Notes: a model not told the origin generated them from the letters alone. 64,000 nt of DNA from Malus domestica (GCF_042453785.1 NC_091671.1:40070501-40134500), one strand, 5' to 3'. Shown: positions 35,641-47,784, counted from the first letter of the stretch. Made by a program: numbers and translations.

Positions 35641-36958
35641 CGGAGCTTCTAAGCTTGTAGGAGCCAGGGCGACTGATGCCAACAACTTCAAACGGTCCAT
35701 CCCAGTTTGGACTAAGTGTTCCTTCACTCGAGACTCTGTCGCAGAGTAATCTTTTCTTCAATACCCAGTCCCCCGCTTTGAAAGAACGAGGTTTGACCCT
35801 TGAGTTATAGTAGTTGGAGATGCGCTGCTTGTAGGCGACATTCCTCAAATGAGCCTGGTTTCTGTGTTCCTCGACTAGATCTAAGTTGAGGGTAAGTTGT
35901 TTGTCATTTTCGCTTTGCACGTAGTTCTGGACTCGAAACGTTGCTTGCTCAAGCTCAACTGGGACAACTGCCTCTGTACCAAAGGCAAGTGAGAATGGAG
36001 TTTCTCCTGTTGATGTCCGATACGAAGTGCGGTATGACCAAAGAACTTGGGGTACAAATTCTGGCCAACAACCTTTAGCCTTGTCCAAGCTAGTTTTCAA
36101 AGTTCGCTTGATTATTTTGTTGATGACTTCAACTTGTCCATTAGACTGGGGATGAGCTGGAGAGGCAAAACATAAGTTGATGTTGAACTTAGAGCAGAAC
36201 ATCCTGAACTTATTGTTGTCGAACTGTCGCCCGTTGTCAATGACTATCGTATTGGGAATGCCGAATCTGCAAAGGATGTTCTTCCATACAAAGTCTTCTA
36301 TTTTTGCCTCAGTAATGGTTGCCAAGGGTTGTACTTCATCCCACTTTGTGAAGTAGTCAACTACAACGATTGCATAGCGGACATTGCCCTTCCCTGAAGG
36401 TATTGGGCCGATCAAATCAAGTTCCCATTGGGCGAAGGGCCAATGGCTGATCATAGGAGTGAGCGGCTCAGGAGGGGAGTGAGGAATAGTTGAGTAGCGT
36501 TGACATTTATCACATGGGCGAGATATTCTGATGGCATCTTGGTGGAGTGTTGGCCAGTAATATCCTTGGCGAAAAGCCTTGTGTGCTAAGGATCGATATC
36601 CAGCATAATCTCCGCATACTCCTTCATGTATTTCCCGAATGACAATTTCCGACTCCGTGGGCGTAAGGCATCTTAGGTATGGTAGGTTAAAACCCCGTTT
36701 GTAGAGTTGATCATTAATGATCAAGTAACGGGTAACCTTGTATCGAATCTGCTTAGCTTGGACTTTATCATTTGGGAGGGTACCATGCGCAAGGAATTTA
36801 TAAATCGAGGTAATCCAACTATCCCACTGTTGTAAATTGCACACTTCCGCGGCCATGGTGGTTAGTGTTGCCAACAATTCGACCTGAATTTTTCTCCCAA
36901 TTTTATCTTCCATTGCTGAGGCGAGGCGAGCCAAAGCGTCTGCATGACTGTTTGCCAC
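35641..36958 (-). pseudogene. Gypsy integrase region
   Basis: An open frame of about 440 codons contains the HHCC zinc-binding module (HEGVCGDYAGYRSLAHKAF ... CDKCQRYS). The catalytic core follows, with ELDLIGPIPSGKG, VIDNGRQFDN and HPQSNGQVEVIN, the positions of the DDE acidic residues (D, D and E). The C-terminus has the usual GPFEVVG-type segment and then reads on into the 95-bp repeats. It is the best preserved part of the element. Confidence 0.93.
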
Positions 36959-36967
36959 TCGAGGAAT

Positions 36968-37228
36968 TTAGGTGATCTGGTAGTGGAAGTGCTTGAGCAA
37001 TAATTGTGTTTGTGCCAGATATGCTGTCATGGAGCTATCCTTAGCGTCAAAGTTGTTGGTGACCTGTTTAACCACCAATTGGGAGTCACTGAAGATATCA
37101 ATTCGTTTAACCCCAATGTGTTTGGCCAAACGTAAGCCTGCTAGAAGGGCTTCATATTCGGCCTCATTATTCGATGCCTTGAATTTGAAACGAATAGCAT
37201 ACTCCATTACCATTTTGTCAGGGGTCAT
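36968..37228 (-). pseudogene. Gypsy additional RNase H fragment
   Basis: FKASNNEAEYEALLAGLRLA and IDIFSDSQLVVKQV are the archaeal-type RNase H placed between RT and integrase in Tat-lineage elements. The acidic residues of EAEYEAL and SDSQ are present. The frame is interrupted on both sides. Confidence 0.85.
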
Positions 37229-37869
37229 AAGAACTAGTCATGCTCCACAACCCTGTTGGTTGGACGAGCCATCAACATATAGACTTCATGCTGGGGCTGT
37301 TGGTTATATTTTCTGAGCTTCCGGAGGTAATGAAACCACTTCTTTAGGCGTAGAAACAATGTCAACAGGATATGTGAAGTCGGCGATGAAGTCTGCCACT
37401 GCTTGGCCCTTCTTAGCTGGCTTTGGTTGGTAGGAGATGTCAAAATCACCCAATGTTATCGCGCATTTGATCATTCTCCCCGAAGTGTCAGGACTTTGGA
37501 GAGCATAGGGGCTTTACTCATGTAGTCCTTGAGGTTCTTGAATGCCTCGGCATATTCATCAGTCTATGTAATGTACTTCTTACTTCCCTTAAGTGCTTTG
37601 AAGAAAGGAGCACATCTGTCTGTGGCATTAGAGATGAACCTAGTTAAGGCTGCCACCTTGTCAGTAAGGCTCTGAATGCTTTTTTAAGTTATCGGTTCCT
37701 TCATGTCGAGGATTATTTTGATCTTCTCGGGATTAGCCTCAATACCTCGTTGGCTTATCATGAAGCCTAAGAATTTGCCAGAGCCTACGCCGAAAGCACA
37801 TTTGTCATTCGATACCTCTTCAGAATGGTGAAAGTTTCAGATAGGTTAGTGATGTGTTGGTCAGCATGT

Positions 37870-38582
37870 TTGCTCTTGACTAGCATATCATCAACGTAAA
37901 CTTCCATGTTATTCCCAATCTATTCGGCGAACATTGAATTGACTAGTCTCTGATAAGTCGCTCCTGCATTCTTTAGGACAAATGGCATGACTTTATAGCA
38001 ATATAGTCCCCTGTCAGTAGTGAAGGTTGTGTGTTCTTGGTCTGAAAGGTTCATGAGGATTTGGTTGTATCCTGAGTAAGCATCCATGAAGCTCAAGAGT
38101 TCACACCCTGCCGTAAAGTCTATAAGTCTGTCAATGAGAGGAAGATGAAAGTTATCATTCGGGCATCTTTTGTTTAGGTCGGTGTAGTCGACACACATTC
38201 TCCACAAGACCTTTTGGAGCAGGAGACTTTCTTTGGTCAGATTTTTCTTAACAATGACCACATTTGCTACCCATGTTGGGTAATTAACTTCGCGGACGAA
38301 GCCTATGCCTTTGAGCTTTTCAACTTCTGCCTTCATTGCTTCGTATCGTTCAACGTCATAAGATCTTCGCTTCTGTCTCACCGGTTTGGTCTTAAGATCA
38401 ATACTCAAGCGATGACATATGATATTGGGAGAGATGCCTAGCAAGTCCTCGTATGACCAGGCGAATACCTCATTGTTCTCTTGCAAAAAAGATATCAATG
38501 CCAACCGAATAGATGGTGACAAGGTGGTGCCAATCTTCACCATGCAATCTGAATAATCTTTTGAGATAGAAACCTTCTCCAA
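37870..38582 (-). pseudogene. Gypsy reverse transcriptase region
   Basis: The frame contains GIGFVREVNYPTWVANVVIV, WRMCVDYTDLNKRCPNDNF, FMDAYSGYNQI and, after a break near 37920, the catalytic YVDDMLVKS (about 37865-37900). A stop codon interrupts the frame shortly before YVDD. Further RT-RNase H remains continue broken to about 37240. Confidence 0.92.
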
Positions 38583-38697
38583 CTCTTCAGCGGGTTATGC
38601 TTGTTGGGTGAAAGAGTCGTCTCAAGGATCGTCGGGTTGATTGTTGCCACCGTGAAGATCCAAGTTGGCTTCGTCTGGGCTGGTTTTTATGACTTGG

Positions 38698-39273
38698 TCA
38701 TGTATAGAAAAGGGTTTCCTTGGGCACAGGCAGGCTTTGTTGCTTTACCGAAGTGTTGTAGCATGATCGTGCACTAAGTTGATCTCCTCTGATGTAACCA
38801 TTACCATAGGGGGTTGGAAATTTCATCAACAACATATGTGTGGATAACATGGCATTGAGATCATTGATGCATGTGCGTCCCAAGATGGCATTGTATGTCG
38901 TTAGGCAATCAACCACCAGGAAGTTAGTGGTAATGATAACTATGTAAGGGCCTATACCAATGGTGAAAGGTAAGTGTATGCTCCCTAAAGGTTGCACGAT
39001 GTCACCGGAAAAGCTTATCAGAGGAGAAATCGAGCGATCGAGCAAGTGTTCAGCTACATTAAGTGCCCTGAAAGCTTCAGCAAACATGATATTGACCAAA
39101 GCCCCCGTGTCTACCAGGATTCGTCGTACTTCAAAGTTAGCTATGTGAGCTTCCACGATCAGTGGGTCGTTATGAGGGTAGATGATACATCTTTCTTCCT
39201 CAGGGTAGAAACATATTGGATCCCAGTTAGGCTTTTGATACTTGCCTCCCCTGATGTCTTCCACGTGAAACAC
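38698..39273 (-). pseudogene. Gypsy aspartic protease region
   Basis: RRILVDTGALVNIMF is the retropepsin active site (D-T-G) with the ALVNI variant seen in plant Gypsy elements; the later AILGRTCINDLNA block is the conserved second signature. Frame breaks separate it from gag (right) and RT (left). Confidence 0.9.
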
Positions 39274-39690
39274 TTAGTGGCCAGGCCTTAAAGCTTGTTC
39301 GTTGTTTTTCATAGCCCTGTTGGAAGATTTAGATATGGGTGTGCCACCACTTATGGAATATATCACATTCGCCTGGCGTTGGTTACGGTTACCTCTTGAA
39401 GGGGGAAGGAGGAATTGATCGATTTTTCCTTCACCTGCCAAAGCTTCATTATGATCACGAAGGGTGATACACTTCTCGCCGTCATGGCCGTTATGCTCGT
39501 GGTAGCAGCAAAACGTGCCCGTGTTCTTCGTGGGCTTGTAATCCGGGTGCCTCGACTTTGGCTTCGGTATCAGGTGTGATATGCTGGGGTAAATGGCCAC
39601 GCATGTGGCATTCAAAGGTGTGTATGCCTTATACCTCGGGGTAGGGCATGTCCTGTCACGTGCTTGACCCACTCTGTTGACTGCCTGGGG

Positions 39691-40661
39691 TCAGGGATTA
39701 TCATGGCGATACCCTTGGTTATCGCGATAGTGTCCCTTACTCATTTTACTAAAATAAGACTGGTGAGGATGGAAATCTTTCATTTTGCCCTGAGATTGAT
39801 ATGTCTGTTGACTTGGCAAAGTATTAAGTAAGGCAGGGGGAGGCACCGCTGCCGTTTGGAAGGTTGAGGTCTTCTCATTTGGGTGGGTCTGGCTTCCACT
39901 TCCCACTTGCTGATAGGGGATGGTTGTTGGGGGTTTCTCTTAGTATGTCCTTGCTTCAGCGGAGGCATGGTTATAAGCATGCGTCATCACCTAAGAGTAA
40001 GTTTTCCAAGTGTTGGCATTGATCATGTACTTAAAGAAACAGTCACGTAAGCCTGTCGTGATGGCTTTGAGGGCAGTCTTGTCGTCTAATTCGGCACAAC
40101 GGGAATACTCATGGCTGAAGCGGCCAGTATACATACGTAATGACTCGTCTGGCTTCTGGCGAATGTGTTGAGAAACAAATAGTTTCCTTAATTCCTCAAA
40201 TGAGTCTACCGTCTCAGGTAGAAGACGGAAATACCAGTTTAGAGCTCTATTAAAGAGGGTAGAGGGGTAGAGAAAACATCGCTCTTCGTCGGTGTGCATC
40301 CGGTATACCATGGTGGACTCAAAGAGGTTAAGGTGTTCAATCGGGTCTTCATTTCCAGTATAGAGTTGCAAGCTAAGCTTCTACTTTGTCTTTGCTTTGA
40401 GGGGGTGTCGAGGATCCTCCTTGTAAGAGGGTCAGGCCTAGGTTGGTTCTAATCAGGTATCTCAGTTTGTCGTTCGGCCTTCAACTTGTTTACTTCCTTA
40501 AGGAGTTGTAGGACAAGAAGGTCCTGAGTGGAGTCATGTACCACTGGAGCTTTCTTTCGTAAATCTCCATTTCCTCTTGGAAGTAGGAAGGTTTGATCAA
40601 GAGCATGTGATTTTTCCCTCGACTCGCCGTACTGACTTCCAAGGTATGTCTGTCGGAACAT
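39691..40661 (-). pseudogene. Gypsy gag region
   Basis: The retrotransposon gag domain is recognised by YRMHTDEERCFLYPSTL, ALNWYFRLLPETVDSFEEL, LFVSQHIRQKPDESLRMY and FSHEYSRCAELDD (39991-40371). Zinc-knuckle-like and proline-rich parts on either side lie in several broken frames. Confidence 0.88.
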
Positions 40662-41892
40662 CTCTGAGTCCCCTATACCTTCGTGTTTCTCTAGGACTTG
40701 TTGTCATTTCCCCAAATTGGTAGCCGGCCTGGGACATTGGAGGGGACTGAGTCTTTCAGAGACCCTTGGGTCATTGATCTTCGAGCTTACATGGATGGGA
40801 TTGTCTCGACGTTGCTTTAGGAAGTCTCGACAGTCGCGAAAGACGGCTTTCAATCCTTCCACTCCTTCTGTAAGAAGGTGCCTTCCTCCACTTCTCCTGC
40901 TTCTGGTCGAAGCAGCTAGGTTGAGAGAAGTCTCATGTTGGTCGTCATTTCGATGAGTAGCTCACTCTTCAATAGGAATACCCATGTCGAGGGCAAATGA
41001 CCTTCTGTGTTGGGGGGCACCCAGTTGATGGTTGACTTCTACAGAGGTGATGAGCTCGTATGTTTTAGTGTATCTAGCCTCGTGGAGCATCTCGAAGACC
41101 TTCTTATACTGCTCTTAGAGGATCTCATTCTTCATCGCTATCTTGTTGTTCTGAGCCTCCAACTCATTGACTTTAGCCTGAAGAACAAACTTATTTTGTT
41201 CCTTCTTTCGTTGCTTCGCACCAGGTGCAAGAGGGGTGTCATTCTGTGTGTTGTGGCTTCCTTCGTTCCTCATGTTGGAAAGGGATGCCTGGTCAAAAGA
41301 GAGTGTACGAATGGTGGAAACCAGCTTAACAAAGCTGAAGAGAGTGGGAATAAGTGTCGTTCCCACAGACGGCGCCAAATGTTGATGCACAAAATCAGTG
41401 AGGACTTTGGTACAACAGAAAATGTTAAGTTTGTGACATTCGCTAGATTGCTCCGGTCACTAGTGTGGATAAGTATGTAAATGGATAGAGACAGGGAAGC
41501 AAACACAAGATGTACGTGGTTCACCCAGATTGGCTACGTCCACGGAGTAGAGGAGTTCTCATTAATTGTGAAGGGTTTACACAAGTACATAGGTTCAAGC
41601 TCTCCTTTAGTGAGTACAAGTGAATGATTTAGTACAAATGACATTAGGAAATATTGTGGGAGAATGATCTCCTTTTATATAAGAGTTTATAGCTTTGTTC
41701 TAACATTGACACATGTCGTGTTGTGATTGGCTTCTTATGTTGACACGTGTTGCGCTGTGATTGGCTTCTGATGTCGACACGTGTCGCACTGTGATTGGCC
41801 TCCTGGTTGGAGGGAAACTCTTCTGGGTCCTTGACGGTATAACGTTGAACGGTGCTCAGTAGTTTCAGGATTGGTCAAGTATGGTACAAACA

Positions 41893-42172
41893 CACTCCAA
41901 ATCACAAGGCTCCATAAACCACGATTGTGTTGAAAACTCTCTCATATGGACTCAATGAGACTCTATAATATTTAGTACACTCTATGTATGATTATGTAAA
42001 ACAATGAAAAATTATCTTGTGATTATAAGGGGGCTTCCCTATTTATAGAATGTGAGATACCTCTTTGGAAAACATGTGACTATTTATGAAGAATCAAAAG
42101 TTGCAACTCTTCATTTGAGTAGACACATCTTTCTACCAAAAGGCTCCACTTCTAATTTCCATTCAATTAATT
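41893..42172 (-). repeat. inverted fragment of the outer element's LTR
   Basis: Read on the minus strand, this piece matches bases of the 3' LTR at 43966-44545 from 'ttaattgaatggaaattaga' to 'gtgatttggagtg'. It lies in the opposite orientation to both other LTR pieces and abuts the Gypsy LTR exactly at its CA end (41892). It suggests that the Gypsy element entered an inverted or rearranged LTR copy. Confidence 0.8.
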
Positions 42173-43965
42173 TGTCATACACTCGATCGACAATCATTTG
42201 AAAGCTGTGAATTCATGAAGTCGTAAATATATTATACATAAGGTTAGTCGTAAACAAAACACTCCCAAAGCATTACTTACTTTACAAACTGAAACTGAAT
42301 GCATGGCAAAGAAGTAACCAACTAAGCAAGAATACAAACAAACAGTTTTACAAGAAACCAAGACTACATACCAGACTATTCCATCACAAAAATTATTTCC
42401 TTTGAGAGTACCTACGCACCATTTCACTTGGAAAAGGTACTATGGCTATGGGGTATCCGGTCTAGATAACCGCATAAGGATTGTTTGAGTTCGGTCATGT
42501 ATCAAGCATCTGCAGACTGTGCAGTCACCCAACAATTATATAGTTGGTAAAGAGAAGGTGTTTGAACATTTTCAGGACAGAGCATGATAGTAGTATCGTG
42601 TATATTTGTTGCTAGTTATCACAATAAGGTGATGACGGTCCCTAAAATTGAAGCATAAAATGCCTATGCTCATTTCGCCATAAGGTGTTGTAAGGAATGA
42701 GAAGGAACATTTGCAGACCGTAACTTTGTGGCACTATAAAATATGCAGACTACATCTTGAGACTAGAAATAATAGTAAAAGACGTCAAGTATTATGAACA
42801 TCATAATAGAGTCTTGCAGTTACCCTATTAGTCACAGTGAAAGTCTTGCATTATTTGTTTATGTTAGTCATGGTTAGTTCAACAAATTTGATACCGGATT
42901 ATGATCACAAAGAGTGATGTAGTCCTTCATCTTGATAGTTTCCTACTTCTTAAGTTTGATGAGTGAGTTACTAATAGCATTAAAGCAACCATAATATGTG
43001 TGAATTGTGGGGGTGGCTTAGCTATTTTGAGAAATAGGATATACTTAAAAATAATGTAAAAGTAATTTGCTTCTAGAAAGAGACAGTGGTTATCTCTTAT
43101 AATTGAAGTTTTAAGGTATTGAAAGGTTGGAGATCTTCTAGCAAATACCTTAAATGTGGGGGAGTTTACCCAAATGTTAGCAAATTACTCAGTAAGTCCT
43201 AATATATGTTTGGAGGACTTAACATTGGAAAATAACTACTCTCAAAGGAAATAATTTTTGTGATGGCCATATAATGAGTAGTCAACCTAGTGGTACCAAT
43301 TTTTAAAGGTTTGACTAGAGAGTAAGTTGTATCATCGAGGGGAATGGGTTAAAAGCCTAAGTCTTTAAGAATCGTCATAATGGCAACCCAACCTAGCTGA
43401 CTGGAGATCCCAAGATCTAGGTTCAAAGGGACAACCGAATTATGGATGATTCAATGGGAGCACTGCGGAGATAATCTCCTACCCACCCATGTCCTATGAT
43501 GAAACAGTGCTATCTGCAGCGTATTTAGGATAAGCTTTGCTTTTAATGATTCTTGTACTTGGAAATAATAAGTGGCGTATTGCAGGATACTCTTAATGGG
43601 AAGTCGCCTATCTTGAGTGAGGAATTGGGCCGTTCTTGTGAGAATTTTTTGAAGGGCTTAGTTCTCTAAAAGCACTCATGAGAAACCAAGAATTGTTCAG
43701 GGCCAAAATGAACACAACCGAGCAACCACGGGGTGTCTGGAAGGGTATTGTGTGATTACTATTGTCTTGGTTTACACAAACGGCTGAGCAGTTCAACACA
43801 TCGCGTTCACTGATTAGCCAAGTAAATCCGATAATAATTCACTACGGAAGGTTCAAAGCCAAAAGTCACCTATCCCGATGCGGTACTTTTCTTACTGAAT
43901 TCTCTCTCTAGTGTCTGCATTGTCATTTGCATAGTGTTGAGTCAATTTCCATTCATGTGGGGGAT
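42173..43965 (+). other. internal, non-coding part of the outer LTR element
   Basis: No gag or pol domain can be read in any frame. It ends in a purine-rich tract next to the 3' LTR. The open frames at 42194-42427 and 43608-43799 (minus) show no features. This fits a large non-autonomous LTR derivative. Confidence 0.55.
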
Positions 43966-45484
43966 TGTTGGAAAATTTAATAATATTATTATTATATTAA
44001 ATTTATTAATTGAATGGAAATTAGAAGTGGAGCCTTTTGGTAGAAAGATGTGTCTACTCAAATGAAGAATTGCAAATTTTGACTCTTCATGAATAGTCAC
44101 ATGTTTTCCAAAGAGGTATCTCACATTCTATAAATAGGGAAGCCCCCTATAATCACAAAATAACTTTTCATTGTTTTACATAATCATACATAGAGTGTAC
44201 TAAATATTATAGAGTCTCATTGAGTCCATATGAGAGAGTTTTCAACACAATCGTGGTTCATGGAGCTTTGTGATTTGGAGTGCTACTATTACAAGGACGT
44301 GGTCGTTGTATCTTGGGAGACATGCGCCGATCAACCATGAGCACCGTAGTAGGGCATAAACTTGTCTTAAGGACAAAGTGTCCAACAATTGCCTCGACCG
44401 TATTTTCTAGGTTTTTCTAATCCATTATGTCCTGTTCGTTTAACATTAGTTACTCATGTGCATGCATTACTTTGATATATAATTGCATGAATTATTTCTT
44501 GATTTTCCATGTAATTTAATATAGCAATACCCTATTTTTCCAACAGTATCTAATTCAACCCTAACTATAACCCTAGTTATCTCTTTTTTTCATTTATTTA
44601 TCAATTTATCAGACTATCCTGACTGGAGGTGGAATAAATTTTGGGATATGCACGTGCCATGGGAAGACCGGCGGCTCTTCGTAGGTACTCCATCTCTCCT
44701 TCAAGTCAGTGTTTTTGCTGTTTACACCGACTTTGCTGTAACCACAAATACATTATTTTTTAGTTCCCCCAGAAATTTCCTTGTATGAAAAGGAGATGGG
44801 TATGATTTGGAGATTAAAAGAGTTCAAGGTAATATCTTCAGCGGAATTATATATAGACATATATATATACACACACACACACTTCTTTTAATCCTAAATT
44901 GATCTTAAATTTGTTTGAATTTGTTCTATTTTGAGAAAACTTGTTAGTGTGATGCAGTTTAGCTTATGTGCTTTCATTAATTCATTGGGATATAGATAAA
45001 TCTTTGTCGGTAGTCTTCTGCTTCTATGATGCTCTAACATATGGTAAGTTTTTATGAATTTACTTTTTAACAGTAAATTAAACCATTCAACCAAGTATTC
45101 TTTTTCAACTTATATTTGGTTTACTCTTCTTTTGCAGACTTTTGCTTCATACATTCAGTCATCAACAGGTGGGCTAAGGAATTCCCACATGTAGCATTAT
45201 ATGAAATTATCATTGATCATCTGGTATGGCATTGTAAAATGATTGATCTTCTGTTCACTTTGTCCAAATTCTTTGTCAATCATTTTAGTTTTTAACAATT
45301 ATGATATTTAGTTGACATAAGATTTTATATTCTCTTTGTAGAAAGAAGAAGACCGTATTAATGTAATGAGAGACTACAATATCAATTGTACGGTAAATGA
45401 TTCTTTTTTTTCTTATTTTGTTTTGTTTTATTTGGATGTAATGTTTGATGCTTAGTGTAATTTGTACCATATATTTAATTATAT

Positions 45485-45590
45485 TTGTAAAGCAAGGGTA
45501 AAGTTGTATACGATAGACGTTTCCTTCCGACTGTTAATCTGACTCTCGCTAAGCGGAGAGCCTTGTTGGCTTGAGGTCGCATTTAAAAAA
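45485..45590 (+). repeat. SINE 3' piece in A2 intron 6
   Basis: This is the counterpart of the piece in A1 intron 6 (27893-27975), with the same 'gatagacgtt' and 'gctaagcggagagcc' words followed by an A run. It is missing from A3, so it was present in the common ancestor of A1 and A2 or lost in A3. Confidence 0.6.
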
Positions 45591-46064
45591 AAATCGTTAA
45601 TTTGTGTTGTAACTTGTAATTTGTACCATCATAATTAATAATTTGGTAAAGATAACCATACATTATATTACATAGTTTGGGAAACATATTTTAGCTTAGT
45701 TAATTGGGTCAGCTACATGAAACCTCACTAATAGTAGGATCTTCAAGATCGCCTCCCAACTTCAAATCAACCTTATAGTTTGGGGTTTTATGTAGTAGAC
45801 CCAAAATTAATTTACTTTGTTTGTATGTGCATTTCTTTCGCAGCCAACATTCCGTTTCTTTCAAAATGGGGAAAAGGTAGATGACCTAGCCGGTGGCTCT
45901 GCCATACTCCTGGAAAAGACTCTTAACAAAATTTATGGGTAATTATTTTCTGGATTTACTTTACATTTGTGTGCTTTGACGTAGATCTGGCCAATGTTTA
46001 CATAAGTCCTTAACACGACATAAGCACAACATATAATGTTAGATAATACTTAGTCACTCACTAG

Positions 46065-46219
46065 TTGTGGGTCACGTGTTGCTCCCTTTGACCAAAAGGT
46101 CATAGGTTCGAGTTTTGAAAATAACTTTTTTGCAAAAGTAACGATAAAGTTGTGGACAGTAAACGTTCCTTCCCCGAACCCCGCAAAGCACGGAGCCTTG
46201 TTGGCTTGGGTTGCCATTT
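46065..46219 (+). mobile_element. SINE in A2 intron 7, with target duplication
   Basis: The 155-bp insert is flanked by 17-bp near-identical repeats, ACTTAGTCACTCACTAG (46048-46064) and ACTTAGCTACTCACTAG (46220-46236). A B-box-like GGTTCGAGTTTTG lies at about 46108, and the 3' half matches the tail pieces at 860, 27893 and 45485. A3 has an uninterrupted single copy of the site. Confidence 0.75.
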
Positions 46220-46906
46220 ACTTAGCTACTCACTAGCTAGTGAGTACTGTATGTATTTACTTTTTGATTTGGTTCAGTAAAAAATGCAAGTGTTACTAAA
46301 CATTGTTGAATAGTTACTAAACGTTGTTGAATTATTCATCTAGGGGAGGAGAATGAAGTACAGCACAAGTCCTTGACCCACAAGTTAAGAAAGACGGGAA
46401 TGGTGAAGGAGTTTGTCCATCATTTGAAATGGAAGCAGTGGCACATGATACTTGGGATACAAGTTACAAATTGAAACACTATTCCAAATGCCCTTGCAAT
46501 TTGTGTCGTAACTGTAGGTACCTACGACTGAAGTTGTCACAACAGCGTGAAACGGGGAGTGAATTTGATGAGAAATAAACTTTAAACTTAAACTTGTTTG
46601 GTGGTTTGGAAGTTCAAAAGCTACCTTGTGTTTTTGTTATTTTTTGGCTATGAAAAGAGTTTTGTGCAATTTATTTGAAATTATGTATGCAATATGTCCT
46701 CACTTTCTGATTTTATTAAAAGTTAATATTTTCGACGCAAAATTAGCCACGTGTACGTTCCGTTCCCGTCCACTCCTTGCCTCCACCTCCGCCACGTGTC
46801 CTCCCTATAAACTCGCTCTCCTGTATATAATTCCCACCTGAAATTCCTCCAACAAAACCAAAACATAAAAACAAACAAAAAAAAGTCATTCATCTCTCTC
46901 AAGAAA

Positions 46907-47253
46907 ATGGATAATTTTTCCGACCACCTCAAGCAACGGAGGGCAGAGGATCCTGCCGCCGCTGCCGCTACTGGGCCCGCTGCCGGGAAGAAGAGCGGTT
47001 ACAGAAGCAGAAGGGACGCGGCCTTAGGTCCTTAGCCGTGGCCGTCGCAATCCCCGTCTCTCTCCACCTCCTCGCTATCTACGCAGGCTCATCCGACCCC
47101 AACCGCGTCGGATCCAAGCCCTTCTTGATCCCTCCCTTGTGGGCCCTGCGGTTAACCTGCATGGCCTCCAGCTTCCTCATGGGCCTGGCCGCTTCGTTAG
47201 CGTGGGCCGAAGGTGGTTTCCATAAGAACCAGATGGCTCTGCCTAGGCTTTAG
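46907..47253 (+). pseudogene. TSPO pseudogene
   Basis: The sequence follows the intact TSPO at 61153 closely, including the promoter boxes. A 22-base deletion after the YRSR codons (near 47013) shifts the frame and leads to an early stop. The TSPO frame reappears from about 47038 (AVAIPVSLHLLAIYAGS) but breaks off after MALP, where membrane segments 3-5 should begin. It sits directly downstream of A2, as TSPO does of A3. Confidence 0.92.
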
Positions 47254-47568
47254 ATGATGTATTCTCATAACCTCCTCTGTAAACGATTTGTGTAGGTTTT
47301 GGAAGTGATGCTGCTAAACCTCATATACCCCACAATCAAGTTGTTTACACCTGAACTCATGATAAAATTTATGGATCAACCATGTGTGTATACGTATCTG
47401 CTAATAGTGTTTAGATTTTCACTTGGTCTTTTATTTTTATTAATTTGTGGACCACTTTTTGTTTCTAATCATTGTTGTAAAGGTTAATTAGTCCAATAAC
47501 TTGAGATGGGTGTGTTAAATTGTGGTTACGATTTGAAAACCGGAGTGCGGGTATCTGTGCTAGTAGTT

Positions 47569-47783
47569 ACTTAACGTTGTTGAATTTTTCATCTAGGGGA
47601 GAAGAATGGAGTACAGCACAAGTCCTTGACACACAAGTTAAGAGAGATAGGAATGGTGAAGGAGTTTGTCCATCATTTGAAGTGGAAGCAATGGCACATG
47701 ATACTTGGGATACAAGTTACGAATTGAAACACTATTCCAAATGTCCTTGCAATTTGTGGCATAGCTGGAGGTACCTGCTACTA
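47569..47783 (+). pseudogene. A4: isolated last exon of an A-family copy
   Basis: The end of intron 7 ('gttgaatttttcatctag') and most of exon 8 (GEWSTAQVLDTQVKRDRNGEG to CPCNLWHSWRYL) are present; the third cysteine of CPCNLC is Trp here. It ends in 'tactag' just before a MITE. No other A exons lie nearby, so this is a leftover of an earlier tandem copy. Confidence 0.85.
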
Positions 47784-47784
47784 G

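Larger units (their letters stand above)
34650..41892 (-). mobile_element. Ty3/Gypsy retrotransposon, Tat-like, decayed
   Basis: On the minus strand the order is LTR, primer-binding site, gag, protease, reverse transcriptase, RNase H, integrase and tandem repeats. The 5' LTR is 41380-41892 (TG...CA in both senses, 513 bp). Just inside, the minus strand reads TTTGGCGCCGTCTGTGGGAA, a familiar primer-binding context of plant Gypsy elements. Frames are interrupted throughout. The 3' LTR is not present: after the 95-bp array the sequence meets the Cassandra fragment. The integrase lacks a chromodomain-type end, and the extra RNase H contains EAEYEALLAGLRLA; both point to the Tat group. Confidence 0.9.
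34296..44545 (+). mobile_element. outer LTR retrotransposon in A2 intron 1, 10.25 kb with nested insertions
   Basis: It starts TGTTGGAAAA, ends TTTTTCCAACA, and is flanked by the exact 5-bp duplication GTATC (34291-34295 and 44546-44550). A3 shows the empty site 'ccatgtatctaattcaa'. The 3' LTR is 43966-44545 (580 bp), preceded by a purine-rich 'atgtggggga' tract. The 5' LTR survives only for its first 85 or so bases, then meets a Cassandra LTR. The remaining internal part (about 42173-43965) shows no gag-pol coding, so the element looks non-autonomous. Most of its present length is later insertions. Confidence 0.85.
34071..46578 (+). pseudogene. A2: thioredoxin-O-like gene split by a 10.25 kb retroelement
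   Basis: Exon 1 (34071-34262) is separated from exons 2-8 (44613-44684, 44764-44828, 44996-45043, 45138-45223, 45342-45392, 45844-45938 and 46344-46578) by an LTR element inserted in intron 1. Compared with A3, exon 1 lacks one base near 34180 (frameshift) and its donor is GC rather than GT. Exon 3 has two extra bases, and exon 8 has TGA for the Trp codon of GGEWST (46354-46356). All other splice borders are kept, and the C-terminal CPCNLC codons survive. Several independent lesions make it a pseudogene; the shared intron sites show that it is a sister of A1 and A3. Confidence 0.9.

Noticed and set aside
40717-41480. plus-strand open frames of 79 and 157 codons
   Set aside because: They are antisense to the Gypsy gag leader and LTR region and show no family signature.
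46907-47253. second functional TSPO gene
   Set aside because: The 22-base deletion and the loss of the last three membrane segments make it a pseudogene.
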